A stretch of 39,484 bases of DNA from CAYSFW01 sp964620675 (GTDB lineage Bacteria > Pseudomonadota > Gammaproteobacteria > UWMA-0217), in the NCBI GenBank assembly GCA_964620675.1, contig CAZUJU010000034.1:1-39484 (forward strand). Direction: 5' to 3'. A model generated the notes under the pieces. The model did no database searches. It had not been told where the DNA came from and saw nothing but the letters and a program-made list of their open reading frames with translations. Shown one piece after another: positions 15,626 to 24,463 of this stretch. The first letter of the stretch is position 1. Each line of letters starts with the position of its first letter. The position numbers and the translations under genes were made by a program.

Positions 15626-15700
15626 TCAAAGCATCAGGAGCCAGAGCCCACCCATGCACAGCCAGGCGTAAACGGCACCACGAAAGTAGGGCAGGATCAT
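15626..15700 (-). CDS. Small hydrophobic ORF (24 residues)
   Basis: ATG at 15700 is preceded by GGGAGGTG at ideal spacing, the best ribosome site in this intergenic region. The frame encodes 24 residues: a short polar start with Tyr and Arg (MILPYFRGAVYAW), then Leu/Trp/Gly-rich residues ending LWLLML, long enough for one membrane helix. TGA at 15626-15628. It lies 80 bp upstream of dcd on the same strand. The rest of the dcd-oppF gap (15701-15870) shows nothing else. No known family is recognised; it could be a leader peptide or a membrane micropeptide. Confidence 0.4.
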   Translation of the reverse strand: MILPYFRGAVYAWLCMGGLWLLML

Positions 15701-15870
15701 CAGCGCACCTCCCGGTTCAACTGCGGCGGGCGGCGAACGCGCGCGCAGTCGTGCTTGTTTTGGTTATGTCAGGCGCAGGCAGGGTACGCCCCGAGTTCTC
15801 CGAACCGCAATGCCGAGGCGACCCGCAGCGGGAATCACCCCGACGGACCGTGTTCAGTAATCCAGGCCGA

Positions 15871-16659
15871 TCAATCCGCGCGCGGCAAACGTGGAATCGC
15901 AGCCAGCAGACGTTGCGTATACGGATGCGCCGGCGCTTCGAAGAGTTGCGCCACCGGGGCCGTTTCGACCACTGAACCGTGGTGCAGCACCAGCACCCGC
16001 TGGCAGAGGTGGCGCACCACGTTGAGATCGTGCGAGATGAAGATCAGCGCAAGGCCGTGACGCGCGCGCAGATCGAGCAGCAAATTGATGATTTGGGCCT
16101 GAACCGAGACGTCGAGGGCGCTCACCGGTTCATCGCAGATCACCAGTTGCGGTTCGCACACCAGCGCACGGGCGATGCCGACCCGCTGACATTGTCCGCC
16201 CGAGAATTCATGCGGGTAACGATTGGCTTGCTCCGCCGCCAGCCCGACCTGCTCCAGCATCGCGGCGACCCGCCCCCGACGCTGCGGACCTGACAACTCC
16301 GGGCGCAGATACCGCAGCGGCTCAGCCACGCTCTCGCCCACCGTGAGGCGCGGGTTCAGCGCATCGAGCGGATCCTGAAACACGCACTGCACCTGGCGCC
16401 GAAAGGCGCGCAGACGCTCACCCCCGAGTGTCGCCAAGTCCGATCCCTGCCAATACATCCCGCCCGCGCTCACCGCGATCAGTTGCAGGATTGCGCGCGC
16501 CAGGGTCGATTTTCCCGAGCCGGACTCACCCACCACCCCCAGCGTCTCACCCGCCGCAAGCGTCAACGACACCTCGCGCAGGGCATGCAAAACCTCACCG
16601 TTCGGCAACCGGTAGTCGACCGAGCACCCGCGCACTTCCAGCAATGGCGACCCTGTCAT
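15871..16659 (-). CDS. Peptide/oligopeptide ABC transporter ATPase (OppF/DppF type)
   Basis: A 262-residue ATPase. Walker A GESGSGKST, Q-loop FQDPLDALNPRLTVGE, signature FSGGQCQRVGIARAL, Walker B LVICDEP, H-loop FISHDLNVV. The C-terminal HPYTQRLLAA is typical of the Opp/Dpp oligopeptide-binding subfamily. ATG at 16659 overlaps the TGA of the preceding ATPase gene (ATGA), so the two are translationally coupled. This start is preferred over a longer in-frame extension. One half of a heterodimeric ATPase driving import of peptides or, in relatives, nickel or other solutes. Confidence 0.9.
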   Translation of the reverse strand: MTGSPLLEVRGCSVDYRLPNGEVLHALREVSLTLAAGETLGVVGESGSGKSTLARAILQLIAVSAGGMYWQGSDLATLGGERLRAFRRQVQCVFQDPLDALNPRLTVGESVAEPLRYLRPELSGPQRRGRVAAMLEQVGLAAEQANRYPHEFSGGQCQRVGIARALVCEPQLVICDEPVSALDVSVQAQIINLLLDLRARHGLALIFISHDLNVVRHLCQRVLVLHHGSVVETAPVAQLFEAPAHPYTQRLLAAIPRLPRAD

Positions 16660-17627
16660 GGCGCGACGCTCGCATGGCATGCAACGGCATGACCCGGCGC
16701 ACAGCTGCATAAACTTGGCGCCTGCACACTACAGATCGGCAGCACCGCTGAACAACGCGGCCGAAATGCACACCCCGACGGCAATGCACGCGGATTCGGC
16801 GGCTGCCCCGGAATGCTAGGCAGTCGCCCCGACGTCGGTGCCGCTACCGCGGGACTGGCGGCCAACAGTCCACGGGTGTACGGATGGCGCGGCGCACGCA
16901 GCACCTCAGCCGTTGCGCCTTGCTCGACAATCCGCCCCGCGTACAACACCGCCAGCCGCTCGCACACCCCCGCGACCAGTCCGAGATCGTGCGAGATCAG
17001 CACCAACGCCGCACCTCGCGACCGTCGCGAGTCTTGCAGCAAGGCCATGATTTCGGCCTGTACCGTCACATCGAGCGCGGTAGTCGGCTCATCCGCGATC
17101 AACAACTCCGGCCCGCACAGCAACGCCATCGCGATCAGCACCCGCTGACGCTGCCCGCCCGAGAGTTGATGCGGATACTGTTGCAGGCGGCGCGCAGGAT
17201 CGGGAATCCGCACCGCCTCTAGCATCGCCGCCGCTTGCCGCCACGCCTCGCGGTGATCGAGCCCGCGATGCACCTGCAACACCTCGGTGAGCTGGCAGCC
17301 GATGCTGAGATACGGATTCAGCGCGCTCATCGGATCCTGAAACACCATTCCAATCCGATCGCCCCGAAGGCGATTCAGCACCCGTGGCGCGCGGCCAAGC
17401 AGCTCCTCGCCGGCGTAACGCACGCTGCCGGTCGCGCGACCGTTGGGCGGTAAAAGCCCCAGCGCGGCCTGGAAAATCTGGCTCTTGCCCGCGCCGGACT
17501 CGCCCACCAGCGCGAGACTTTCGCCCGCGCGCAATTCCAGATCGACCCCGCGCACCGCCGGCACGAGCCCTTCCGGCGTCGCGAAATCGACTCGCAAATC
17601 TGCCAGTGTGAGCAACGCGGCGTTCAA
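16656..17627 (-). CDS. Peptide/oligopeptide ABC transporter ATPase (OppD/DppD type)
   Basis: About 323 residues. Walker A GESGAGKS, Q-loop FQDPMSALNPYLSIG, signature LSGGQRQRVLIAMAL, Walker B LLIADEPTTALD, H-loop LISHDLGLV. The C-terminal oligo_HPY region is present (HPYTRGLL, then GCAFRPRC and further Cys that may bind an Fe-S cluster, as in DppD). The start is not ATG. TTG at 17627 with AGAGG upstream is preferred, because the frame further upstream is MITE sequence (17641-17822). The MITE thus ends 13 bp before the likely start. Confidence 0.88.
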   Translation of the reverse strand: MNAALLTLADLRVDFATPEGLVPAVRGVDLELRAGESLALVGESGAGKSQIFQAALGLLPPNGRATGSVRYAGEELLGRAPRVLNRLRGDRIGMVFQDPMSALNPYLSIGCQLTEVLQVHRGLDHREAWRQAAAMLEAVRIPDPARRLQQYPHQLSGGQRQRVLIAMALLCGPELLIADEPTTALDVTVQAEIMALLQDSRRSRGAALVLISHDLGLVAGVCERLAVLYAGRIVEQGATAEVLRAPRHPYTRGLLAASPAVAAPTSGRLPSIPGQPPNPRALPSGCAFRPRCSAVLPICSVQAPSLCSCAPGHAVACHASVAP

Positions 17628-17640
17628 GCTGGAGGCCTCT

Positions 17641-17822
17641 GAGCCTGTGAAAAAATCCCTGATCGTCGCGAGGGCGACCCTGAGCGTGGTGAACAAGGCG
17701 CGAGAGGCCCGAAATCGGGAAGTGTAGCAGGCCTACATGACCCGATTTCGGGCCTCTTGCAACGCAGGACACCGCGCCCAGGGGCGTCCGCAGTAGATCG
17801 CGGGATATTTTCACAGGCGCTC
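17641..17822. mobile_element. MITE-like repeat, copy 2
   Basis: A 182 bp copy with the same terminal repeats (left end GAGCCTGTGAAAAAATCCC) and internal GAGGCCCGAAATCGGG palindrome. It is inserted between the permease pair and the ATPase pair of the transporter operon and contributes the sequence immediately before the oppD-type ribosome site. The right end has two extra bases (GGCGCTC) compared with copy 1. Confidence 0.85.
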
Positions 17823-17863
17823 AGTTGCCCGTGGATGCTTTCTAGCGTCGCCGCGTGAGTACC

Positions 17864-17891
17864 GGTGAATGGGCCAATCGACCCATTCACC
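17864..17891. repeat. Perfect 10 bp inverted repeat
   Basis: GGTGAATGGG and CCCATTCACC around an 8 nt loop, followed on the plus strand by TTTT. It could terminate plus-strand transcription or act as an mRNA hairpin within the minus-strand transporter operon. Confidence 0.6.
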
Positions 17892-17914
17892 TTTTGGGGG
17901 AAATACCGGCCACC

Positions 17915-17970
17915 ACGGAGCGGGCTTGCCCGCGATTGCAACCGTCGCATCGCGGGCAAGCCCGCTCCGT
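17915..17970. repeat. REP-type palindrome
   Basis: Two perfect 22 bp arms (core GCGGGCTTGCCCGCGAT and its complement) separated by 12 nt. The core is the same as pseudomonad-type REP sequences. It lies in the operon between the oppC-type and oppD-type genes. RAYT-type transposases, the enzymes associated with such REPs, also occur in this window. Confidence 0.75.
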
Positions 17971-18053
17971 CGGCACCTTCAACGGAGGAAAGTAGGTTCA
18001 CAGGCCGGGCCCTCCTTGCGACGAACCGGGCACGTATCCGAAGCAACCTAGCA

Positions 18054-18938
18054 TCAGCGCTCCCTCGGATCCAACGCATCGCGCAGACCGTCGCCGAGAA
18101 AATTCAAGGCGAACAGCGTCACCGCGAGAAACCCCGCCGGGATCAATAACGCCCACGGCGCCAACTCCATGTTTTCCGCGCCCTCAGCGATCAAAACGCC
18201 CCAACTGGTCATCGGCTCCTGCACCCCAAGCCCGAGAAAACTCAGGAACGACTCCAGCAGAATCACCTGCGGTACGGTCAAGGTGGCGTACACGATCACC
18301 GGCCCGAGGGTGTTCGGAATGATGTGCCGGCGGATGATCGCAAACGGCCCTGCCCCGGCGAGCCGCGCCGCCTCGACGAACGCCCGCCCTTTCAGCGACA
18401 ACGTCTGCCCGCGCACGATCCGCGCCATCGTCAGCCATTCCACCGCCCCGATCGCGAGAAAGATCAGCCATAAGCTGCGGCCGAACCAGACCATCAGCAG
18501 AATCACGAAAAACATGAACGGCAGCGCGTACAACACATCGACAAAACGCATCATTACCGCATCGGCGCGGCCGCCGAGATAGCCCGCCGTGGCCCCCCAG
18601 GTGACGCCGATCGCAAGACTCACCGCGGTTGCGAGCAAGCCGACCAGCAGCGAAATCCGTCCGCCTTCGAGGGTGCGCACGAATAGGTCGCGTCCCATCG
18701 CATCAGTCCCGAACCAATGCGCTTCCCCGCTGCCCGGCGCGCTCGCCATGTGCGCCCAATCGATCTCGTCGAGCGCCCACGAACTCAACAGCGGACCGAC
18801 CAACACCGCCACCGTGACCGCGCCAAGCACGAACATGCTCAACAGCGCCGCGCGGTGGCGTCGCAACCGCACCCACGCGATCCGCCAGTGCCCGACCGCC
18901 TGCGCGTACCCCTGCGTCGGGCCGGTTTCAGCGCGCAT
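18054..18938 (-). CDS. ABC transporter permease (OppC/DppC type)
   Basis: A 294-residue inner-membrane permease. It has the OppC N-terminal helix and periplasmic loop (HWFGTDAMGRDLFVRTLEGG), about six membrane segments, and the EAA loop contacting the ATPases (FVEAARLAGAGPFAIIRRHI). It ends NFLGDGLRDALDPR, typical of the family. ATG at 18938 overlaps the upstream permease gene by 11 bp. Downstream, a REP palindrome, another inverted repeat and a MITE separate it from the ATPase genes. Confidence 0.9.
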   Translation of the reverse strand: MRAETGPTQGYAQAVGHWRIAWVRLRRHRAALLSMFVLGAVTVAVLVGPLLSSWALDEIDWAHMASAPGSGEAHWFGTDAMGRDLFVRTLEGGRISLLVGLLATAVSLAIGVTWGATAGYLGGRADAVMMRFVDVLYALPFMFFVILLMVWFGRSLWLIFLAIGAVEWLTMARIVRGQTLSLKGRAFVEAARLAGAGPFAIIRRHIIPNTLGPVIVYATLTVPQVILLESFLSFLGLGVQEPMTSWGVLIAEGAENMELAPWALLIPAGFLAVTLFALNFLGDGLRDALDPRER

Positions 18939-19854
18939 CGCGCACCCGCGGATCGAGCCAGGCGTACACCAGATCCACCACCAGATTCAGCAGCACGATC
19001 AACACCCCGTAAAACACCACCACCCCCATGACCAGGGTGTAATCGCGATTCAACGCACCCTGCACAAAATAGCGCCCGATACCCGGGATGCCAAAGATCT
19101 GTTCAACCACCACCGACCCGGTGACGATCGCCGCGGTCGCCGGGCCGAGGTACGACACCACCGGCAACAACGTCGCCCGCGACGCGTGACGCCAAACGAT
19201 CAACCGGGTCGGCAAGCCCTTGGCGCGCGCGGTGCGGATGTAAGGCGCGCCGAGCGTTTCGATCAGACTGGCGCGGGTCAGACGAGCGACATACGCGATC
19301 TGCGGCAAGGCGAGCGCAATCACCGGCAACACGCGATAGCGCAGCGTACCGTCGCCCCACCCCCCGACCGGCAGCCACGCGAGATAGACCCCAAACACCA
19401 GACTCAACACCGGCGCCACCACAAAATTCGGTACCGCGATACCCGTCATCGCCACGGCCATCACCGCGTGATCGATCCACCCGTTGCGCCGCAACCCTGC
19501 AATCATGCCAAGCGCAACCCCGAATGTTATCGCGACCGCCATCGCCGCCGCGCCCAGTTGCAGCGACACCGGAAAACCGCTCCAGATCAGATCGCTCACG
19601 CTGTGGTCAAGGTACTTGAACGACGGCCCGAAATCGCCACGCAACAGATCCAACAGGTAGCGCCCGAACTGCAGCGGCAGCGGTTCGTCGAGATGAAACG
19701 CGCGGTCGAGATTCGCCGCGATCTCCGGCGGGACCGGGCGCTCGCGGTCAAACGGCCCGCCCGGCGCGAGCCGGATCAGGAAAAAGGCAATCGCGACGAT
19801 CGCGAACAGGGTCGGGATCGTGCTGAGCAAGCGGCGAGTCAGATAGCGCGACAT
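18928..19854 (-). CDS. ABC transporter permease (OppB/DppB type)
   Basis: A 308-residue permease with about six helices. The N-terminus is MSRYLTRRLLSTIPTLFAIV. Family motifs include APGGPFDRERPVPPEI, the EAA loop (YIRTARAKGLPTRLIVWRHA), and VVVEQIFGIPGIGRYFVQGA. First gene of the transporter operon in view. The expected periplasmic binding protein is absent upstream, where a MITE (19938-20119) and then an MscS-like gene follow. The substrate (peptide or other) cannot be told from the permeases. Confidence 0.9.
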   Translation of the reverse strand: MSRYLTRRLLSTIPTLFAIVAIAFFLIRLAPGGPFDRERPVPPEIAANLDRAFHLDEPLPLQFGRYLLDLLRGDFGPSFKYLDHSVSDLIWSGFPVSLQLGAAAMAVAITFGVALGMIAGLRRNGWIDHAVMAVAMTGIAVPNFVVAPVLSLVFGVYLAWLPVGGWGDGTLRYRVLPVIALALPQIAYVARLTRASLIETLGAPYIRTARAKGLPTRLIVWRHASRATLLPVVSYLGPATAAIVTGSVVVEQIFGIPGIGRYFVQGALNRDYTLVMGVVVFYGVLIVLLNLVVDLVYAWLDPRVRDAR

Positions 19855-19937
19855 GGTCTCGGTTCAGTCTCCGGCTCGGGTGTCATCCAACGGCGGGGGG
19901 GTCGCCCGAACGTCGGCGGGCGCTCGATTATGCGTTA

Positions 19938-20119
19938 GAGCCTGTGAAAAAATCCCCGATTGTCGCGAGGGCGACCCTGAGCGTGGTGAACAAGGCGCAA
20001 GAGGACTGAGATCGGGGCGTGCAGTCGACCTACATGACCCGATTTCTGGCCTCTTGCAACGCTATACACCGCGTCCAGGGGCGTCCGCAGTAGATTGCGG
20101 GATATTTTCACAGGCGCTC
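19938..20119. mobile_element. MITE-like repeat, copy 3
   Basis: A 182 bp copy with intact terminal repeats but several internal substitutions, including changes that weaken the internal palindrome (GAGGACTGAGATCGGG on one side). It lies between the oppB-type start and the 3' end of the MscS-like gene, so it occupies the oppB promoter region. It is the most diverged of the three copies. Confidence 0.85.
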
Positions 20120-20164
20120 AGGTGCACGCGATTCTGGCGTCGCCGAGCGAAGTGCACGCGCGTG

Positions 20165-21937
20165 TCAGTGACCGGGCGCGGCCGGCGCCGATGCCGCGAG
20201 CACCGCGGCGGTGGCCTCAGCCGGCGGCAGGTGCAGCGTCAACTGATTGAACGGAATCACCCAGGCGTGAAGATTACAAGCCTCGACGATTGCGCGCTGC
20301 AGGAACCGCCGGATCGCCCAGTAATCTCCCGCCGCAGCGCCGTCGAACACCCCGACTACAAGGAGGTTGAGCGACGAACTGGCGGCCTCGTTGAAATCGA
20401 CGATCAGATCTTTCAGTTGACTGTGAAACGCCTGCTCCGCAAGCCGCGCCTCAAGGTGAGTGCGCAGTTGCTGCGGAACGCGCGTCAGGATCTCCCCTTG
20501 CAGCGCGTAGTCGAGCCCGAAGGTGATCGGGACTGCAAAGCCTTCGACCGACAAGTTGCGCGGGTGTTGCGCGAGGTAATCCGCCACCGACCAGGTCTTT
20601 ACCGCACCGGCGACCACCATCTGCACCATCTCCGGGGTCTGCAACAGCACCCGCCCGAACAGATCGCCATCGAGCAGCACGAAATCCCCGTCGCGGCTCG
20701 GAAACCAGGGCTCCTCCTTCACGAACTGACGCGACTGCAAGCTCGCCATCTCGCTGATCGGCACCCGAATGGTGCCACCCCGCAGCAGCGGGTTTTGGAG
20801 CGTGGAAAACACGTTGAGCGATTTGATTCGCCACGGAATGCCGTTGTACACCACCCGCTCGCCTTCGCGCACACCGCCCATATTGAGCAGGATCCGCATC
20901 TCGTCGATGTAGCGCGGCAAGGAGTGGCGCAAGGCCAACACGAAACCGAACAGAAACAGGATCAACAGGCCGAGAATCAACCAGTCGCCCCGGATCGACA
21001 ACACCACCATCGCGGCCAGCAGCGCCAACACCAACGACAGCAGGCGCAAAAACATCGCACCGGCGCGCGAAAAACGTCCGCGATGCGAGTCGGCACGGCG
21101 GTTTTGCAGGCGATTGTAGACGCGGGCAAGCCCGGCGAACGCGACAAAAGTCGTGGCGAAGGCGGTCAACGCGAGCGCGATATTCAAGCCACGCCCGGCA
21201 AAGAACTCACGCAACGCCTCGCGAATTCCGCCGCCGAGTTCGTCCTCGGGCTCCAGCAGGCGCTGCAGTTGCGTATCGACCCGCTGCAGCGATCCCTGAG
21301 CGTCGGCGCGGTGGCTCTGCCACTCCCGCGTCACCCGCGTGAGTGCATCGCGTACCGCGGTCGATTCCGTCGCCTCGCTCGCCGTCGTGATCCGGACCAG
21401 AACGCGATCGGCGCGCTCGACGCGGTCCGAATACAGCTCGCGCTCGCTGCGCAGGCGCTCGATCGTGCGCGGCCGTTCGGTCATCCGTTTGAGCTCTTCG
21501 AGCAACGGCCGCACCACGTCCTCGATCTCGGCTTTCCAGTCAAAGGGCTTGATCTCGGCTTCGCCCTCCAGCGTCGCCAACGTGGCCCCGCCGGTCGCGA
21601 TCTCCTCGAACGCAGTGCGCAGCTCGTTCAGCCGGCGTCCGATGCGTTTATCGTCCTCGGCGATCGCATCCGCTTCCGTACCGGCCGGGGTGGCTTTCAA
21701 CCGTTTGTTCAACTCGACCCGCTCCGCCTCGGCCCCCTTGATCGATTCCAGGATCGCCGCGAGGCGTTCTTCGAGCGCCGGGCGGACGACCGCTGGAGTG
21801 ACGCTTTCCACGCGTGGTTCCGAGCCGGGTGACGTCGCGACTTCGTCGGCACGTGCCGGCCCGGCCGCGAAGGCTACAACCAGCACGACCCAGTAACCCA
21901 ACCCGTGCAACCTTGATCCGATATTCAACAACTGCAT
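20165..21937 (-). CDS. MscS-family mechanosensitive channel-like protein
   Basis: About 590 residues. A signal peptide (MQLLNIGSRLHGLGYWVVLV...ARA) is followed by ~200 residues of charged, coiled-coil-like periplasmic helix. Four hydrophobic segments follow (~275-430), and then an MscS-like beta domain (VVYNGIPWRIKSLNVFSTLQNPLL; GDFVLLDGDLFGRVLLQTPEMV) and a soluble C-terminus. This architecture resembles the larger MscK/YbdG-type channels that release solutes on hypo-osmotic shock. The pore helix is less conserved than in MscS, so it may be a divergent member. ATG 21937 was chosen to give the signal peptide; the frame opens further upstream at TTG 22024. Confidence 0.75.
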   Translation of the reverse strand: MQLLNIGSRLHGLGYWVVLVVAFAAGPARADEVATSPGSEPRVESVTPAVVRPALEERLAAILESIKGAEAERVELNKRLKATPAGTEADAIAEDDKRIGRRLNELRTAFEEIATGGATLATLEGEAEIKPFDWKAEIEDVVRPLLEELKRMTERPRTIERLRSERELYSDRVERADRVLVRITTASEATESTAVRDALTRVTREWQSHRADAQGSLQRVDTQLQRLLEPEDELGGGIREALREFFAGRGLNIALALTAFATTFVAFAGLARVYNRLQNRRADSHRGRFSRAGAMFLRLLSLVLALLAAMVVLSIRGDWLILGLLILFLFGFVLALRHSLPRYIDEMRILLNMGGVREGERVVYNGIPWRIKSLNVFSTLQNPLLRGGTIRVPISEMASLQSRQFVKEEPWFPSRDGDFVLLDGDLFGRVLLQTPEMVQMVVAGAVKTWSVADYLAQHPRNLSVEGFAVPITFGLDYALQGEILTRVPQQLRTHLEARLAEQAFHSQLKDLIVDFNEAASSSLNLLVVGVFDGAAAGDYWAIRRFLQRAIVEACNLHAWVIPFNQLTLHLPPAEATAAVLAASAPAAPGH

Positions 21938-22277
21938 CCCGTACTCGATAAGCTTCCTGTTGCAACCACCGGCGCAAGCTGGCGGTACTGAATCACATAC
22001 CCGTGCACGACGCGCCACGCTCAAGTTTCAACCGTGTTGCGTAAGGCGCGACTGCGACGCCTCGCGCCTGCCTCGCGACGCGTTACCGGCGAATTCTACC
22101 CGCCGCACCGCGTCGGCGCAGTTTCAGCGCCGCGCGGTCGGGTCTTGCCGGCCAAGCGCGCGGCGCGGCGCCTTTGCCCGCACACTTGGCCGGGCCGAAC
22201 CCGCACTTACGCCCCATGCAAAATCCAACACAGTGTGATTTGATAGGACTCCGCACTTTCACTGTCAGGAGATCACG
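21938..22277. other. Divergent intergenic region (MscS-like / Uma2)
   Basis: No gene is supported here. It should carry promoters for both flanking genes; no strong sigma70 match stood out. The GC-rich middle has short dyads only. Confidence 0.4.
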
Positions 22278-22874
22278 ATGGGCCTGCCGCTTAAAGATCG
22301 TCACTATCACACCTATGGCGACTACCTGACCTGGCCGGACGACGTTCGCTACGAGCTCATCGACGGCGAGGCTTACCTGATGGCACCGCCCGGGCCCGAC
22401 CTTGCTCACCAGGATATTGCAGGCGAGGTCTATTATCAGGTTCGCCAGGCATTGGAGGGCAAACCGTGTCGCGTGTTCGTCGCCCTGGTGGATGTCCGTC
22501 TGCCCAAGGGTAACGAAGCCAACGAGGCCATCGACACCGTTGTGCAACCCGATGTGTTGGTGGTCTGCGACGAATCCAAACTCGACCGCCGCGGCGTTCG
22601 CGGAGCGCCGGATTGGGTGGTCGAAGTGCCGTCCCCCACGACCGCGGGACACGATCAAGTGAAAAAGCGCCGCATCTACGAACGCCACGGCGTGCGGGAA
22701 TACTGGCTGATTCACCCGATGGACCGCGTGCTGACCATTTACCGCCTGCTCGGCAACGAATACGGCAAACCCGACGTGCAGGAATTGAGCGGCGAAAGCG
22801 CAATCGGCGTTTTACCAGGCGTCACGATCGCCTGGGACGCGTTGGTTGCGCGCTTACCGGCGCCGCAGTATTAA
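22278..22874 (+). CDS. Uma2 family protein (DUF820, PD-(D/E)XK fold), first copy
   Basis: A 198-residue protein. The family pattern is visible: RYELIDGEAYLMAPPG (N-terminal strand and Glu), VQPDVLVVCDESKLDRRG, PDWVVEVPSPTT (catalytic D...ExP core), then KRRIYERHGVREYWLIHP. These proteins have a restriction-endonuclease-like fold; their biological role is largely unknown. ATG 22278 is preceded by CAGGAG. A second Uma2 gene of different sequence lies 2 kb away on the other strand. Confidence 0.88.
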   Translation: MGLPLKDRHYHTYGDYLTWPDDVRYELIDGEAYLMAPPGPDLAHQDIAGEVYYQVRQALEGKPCRVFVALVDVRLPKGNEANEAIDTVVQPDVLVVCDESKLDRRGVRGAPDWVVEVPSPTTAGHDQVKKRRIYERHGVREYWLIHPMDRVLTIYRLLGNEYGKPDVQELSGESAIGVLPGVTIAWDALVARLPAPQY

Positions 22875-23114
22875 TTTCCGGCGAAGTTACGCCACTATCC
22901 CAGGCGGCTACCACCCGACCTCGGTTTGCGGCGCGAAATCACCACGGCTCGCGACACCGCGTAAAACGCAGGCGTGTGGGCGAGCGCTCAATGGCGTTGG
23001 AGAATTTTTCGACGTCGGTCAATGGGCTGGGCGAAACGCATGTCACGCGCGGCTCAAAACGAGCGGATGTTCCATCTCACGCACAAGATCAATGGGCTCC
23101 AACCGTAGCCGCAC

Positions 23115-24125
23115 TTACGGGTCACCGCGCCCAACGCGCGCACCAAAACGGCGAACGATTGCGCCAGCCGGTTCGAGCGCATCGATCGCGGCAGCGCTTT
23201 TCCCCGCCTGCCAAAATGCCTCGCCAGCGGCGGTTTCGAATAACGCACGCTTGAGCTTCCACGCCGATTGGAGCGTATAGGCGAGACGCATCCAGTGTTT
23301 CGTGCGCGGCCCCTGCAACAGTCGGCGCGCGAGCGGCCCAGCGGTGAGTCCCTGCTGTGCGATATTGGGTGTTCGGATAATGGAAACCGGCACGCCGGTC
23401 ACGCGTTCGCTCAGTACGATATCGGTCTCGCGCGCCGCGATAATCGCCTGCTTATAGGCCGCACTTGCAGTGCATTCGGGCGTCGCGATAAAGCGCGTGC
23501 CGAGTTGACAGCCGGCATATCCGAGCTCGATCGCGGCGGCGAATTGATCGGCTGAACCGATTCCGCCGGCACAGATTTTCGGAACGTCAAACTCGGCCAG
23601 GCATTCGAGCAATTCGAATTCCGAATGCGTTCCGGCATGACCGCCAGCGCGGCGATTGACCGCGATTAATCCCTGCACGCCCGCATCGAGCGCCTTAACT
23701 GCCCATTTATGCTCGGTGACGTCGTGATACACCACACCACCCGCCGCTACCACGCGTTGAACCACCCAGCGAGGATTGCCAAGCGACGTGATGAAAAACC
23801 GTACCCCCTCCTCCAGCGCAACATCAACCCACTGCACCATGCGTTCCAGATAGCGTTTCGAGGAATTTTCGATCAAGGCGTTAAAGCCGATCGGGCACTC
23901 GGTCAAGGTGCGGATCCGACGCAACCCGGCGCGAAAGGCGCAGCCATGCACAAAGGTGAGCGACACCGGCTGCACCACACCGAGCCCGCCCGCCGCCGAC
24001 ACCGCCGCGACCAATTCGGGATTTGAGCATGGGTACATCGGCCCGCAGATCAGCGGCACGGCCACCCCGGTGTGATCGAGAAATCGACCATCGCGCAGCA
24101 CGACGCGCTTTTCATCCGTGTCCAT
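23115..24125 (-). CDS. Nitronate monooxygenase / 2-nitropropane dioxygenase-like flavoprotein
   Basis: About 336 residues in an FMN-binding TIM barrel. Landmarks: VPLICGPMYPCSNPELVAAVSAAGGLG, GVVYHDVTEHKWAVKALDAGV, NRRAGGHAG (flavin-binding), PKICAGGIGSADQFAAAIELGYAG and GTRFIATPE. Family members oxidise nitronates or act as enoyl-ACP reductase-like flavoenzymes; the exact substrate is uncertain. ATG 24125 was chosen over a longer GTG-type extension because family homology begins there. Confidence 0.85.
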   Translation of the reverse strand: MDTDEKRVVLRDGRFLDHTGVAVPLICGPMYPCSNPELVAAVSAAGGLGVVQPVSLTFVHGCAFRAGLRRIRTLTECPIGFNALIENSSKRYLERMVQWVDVALEEGVRFFITSLGNPRWVVQRVVAAGGVVYHDVTEHKWAVKALDAGVQGLIAVNRRAGGHAGTHSEFELLECLAEFDVPKICAGGIGSADQFAAAIELGYAGCQLGTRFIATPECTASAAYKQAIIAARETDIVLSERVTGVPVSIIRTPNIAQQGLTAGPLARRLLQGPRTKHWMRLAYTLQSAWKLKRALFETAAGEAFWQAGKSAAAIDALEPAGAIVRRFGARVGRGDP

Positions 24126-24463
24126 CGCGCGACCCCGGGCGCCAGCGCACGACGACCGTCGCCACGACGTCACCTACCGCGTCGCGAATTCTGCCGCAGG
24201 CACGCCATGTCGAATGCAAGCGACGCTCGGGCACCGAACTGGAGTGAAATGCGATCACCCGGAAAGCATAGATCAGGCGAACCCGGCGTGCAGAAAGTCG
24301 TACCGATCGGCGCTGCGCGGCGGGGCGTTGGCGCGCGGGGTAAATTGCTTACCGACCCATTATTCTCGCGCACACCTACTGTTTCACCACGATCCCCGCA
24401 AACCCGAGAGGCGCCTGACCAACCCAATCGCCGCGGGCGCGGCGACTGAACGACAACCCGACT
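24126..24463. other. Intergenic region upstream of nitronate monooxygenase gene
   Basis: No gene, RNA or strong hairpin is supported. Short frames on both strands lack motifs. It follows the 3' end of the second Uma2 gene. Confidence 0.4.

Noticed and set aside
18589..19938. Long plus-strand frame (449 codons) opposite the permease genes
   Set aside because: Arg/His/Gln-rich antisense shadow of two well-supported permeases; a high-GC artefact.
19853..21832. Very long plus-strand frame opposite the MscS-like gene
   Set aside because: Antisense shadow that also runs through a MITE; composition is not protein-like.
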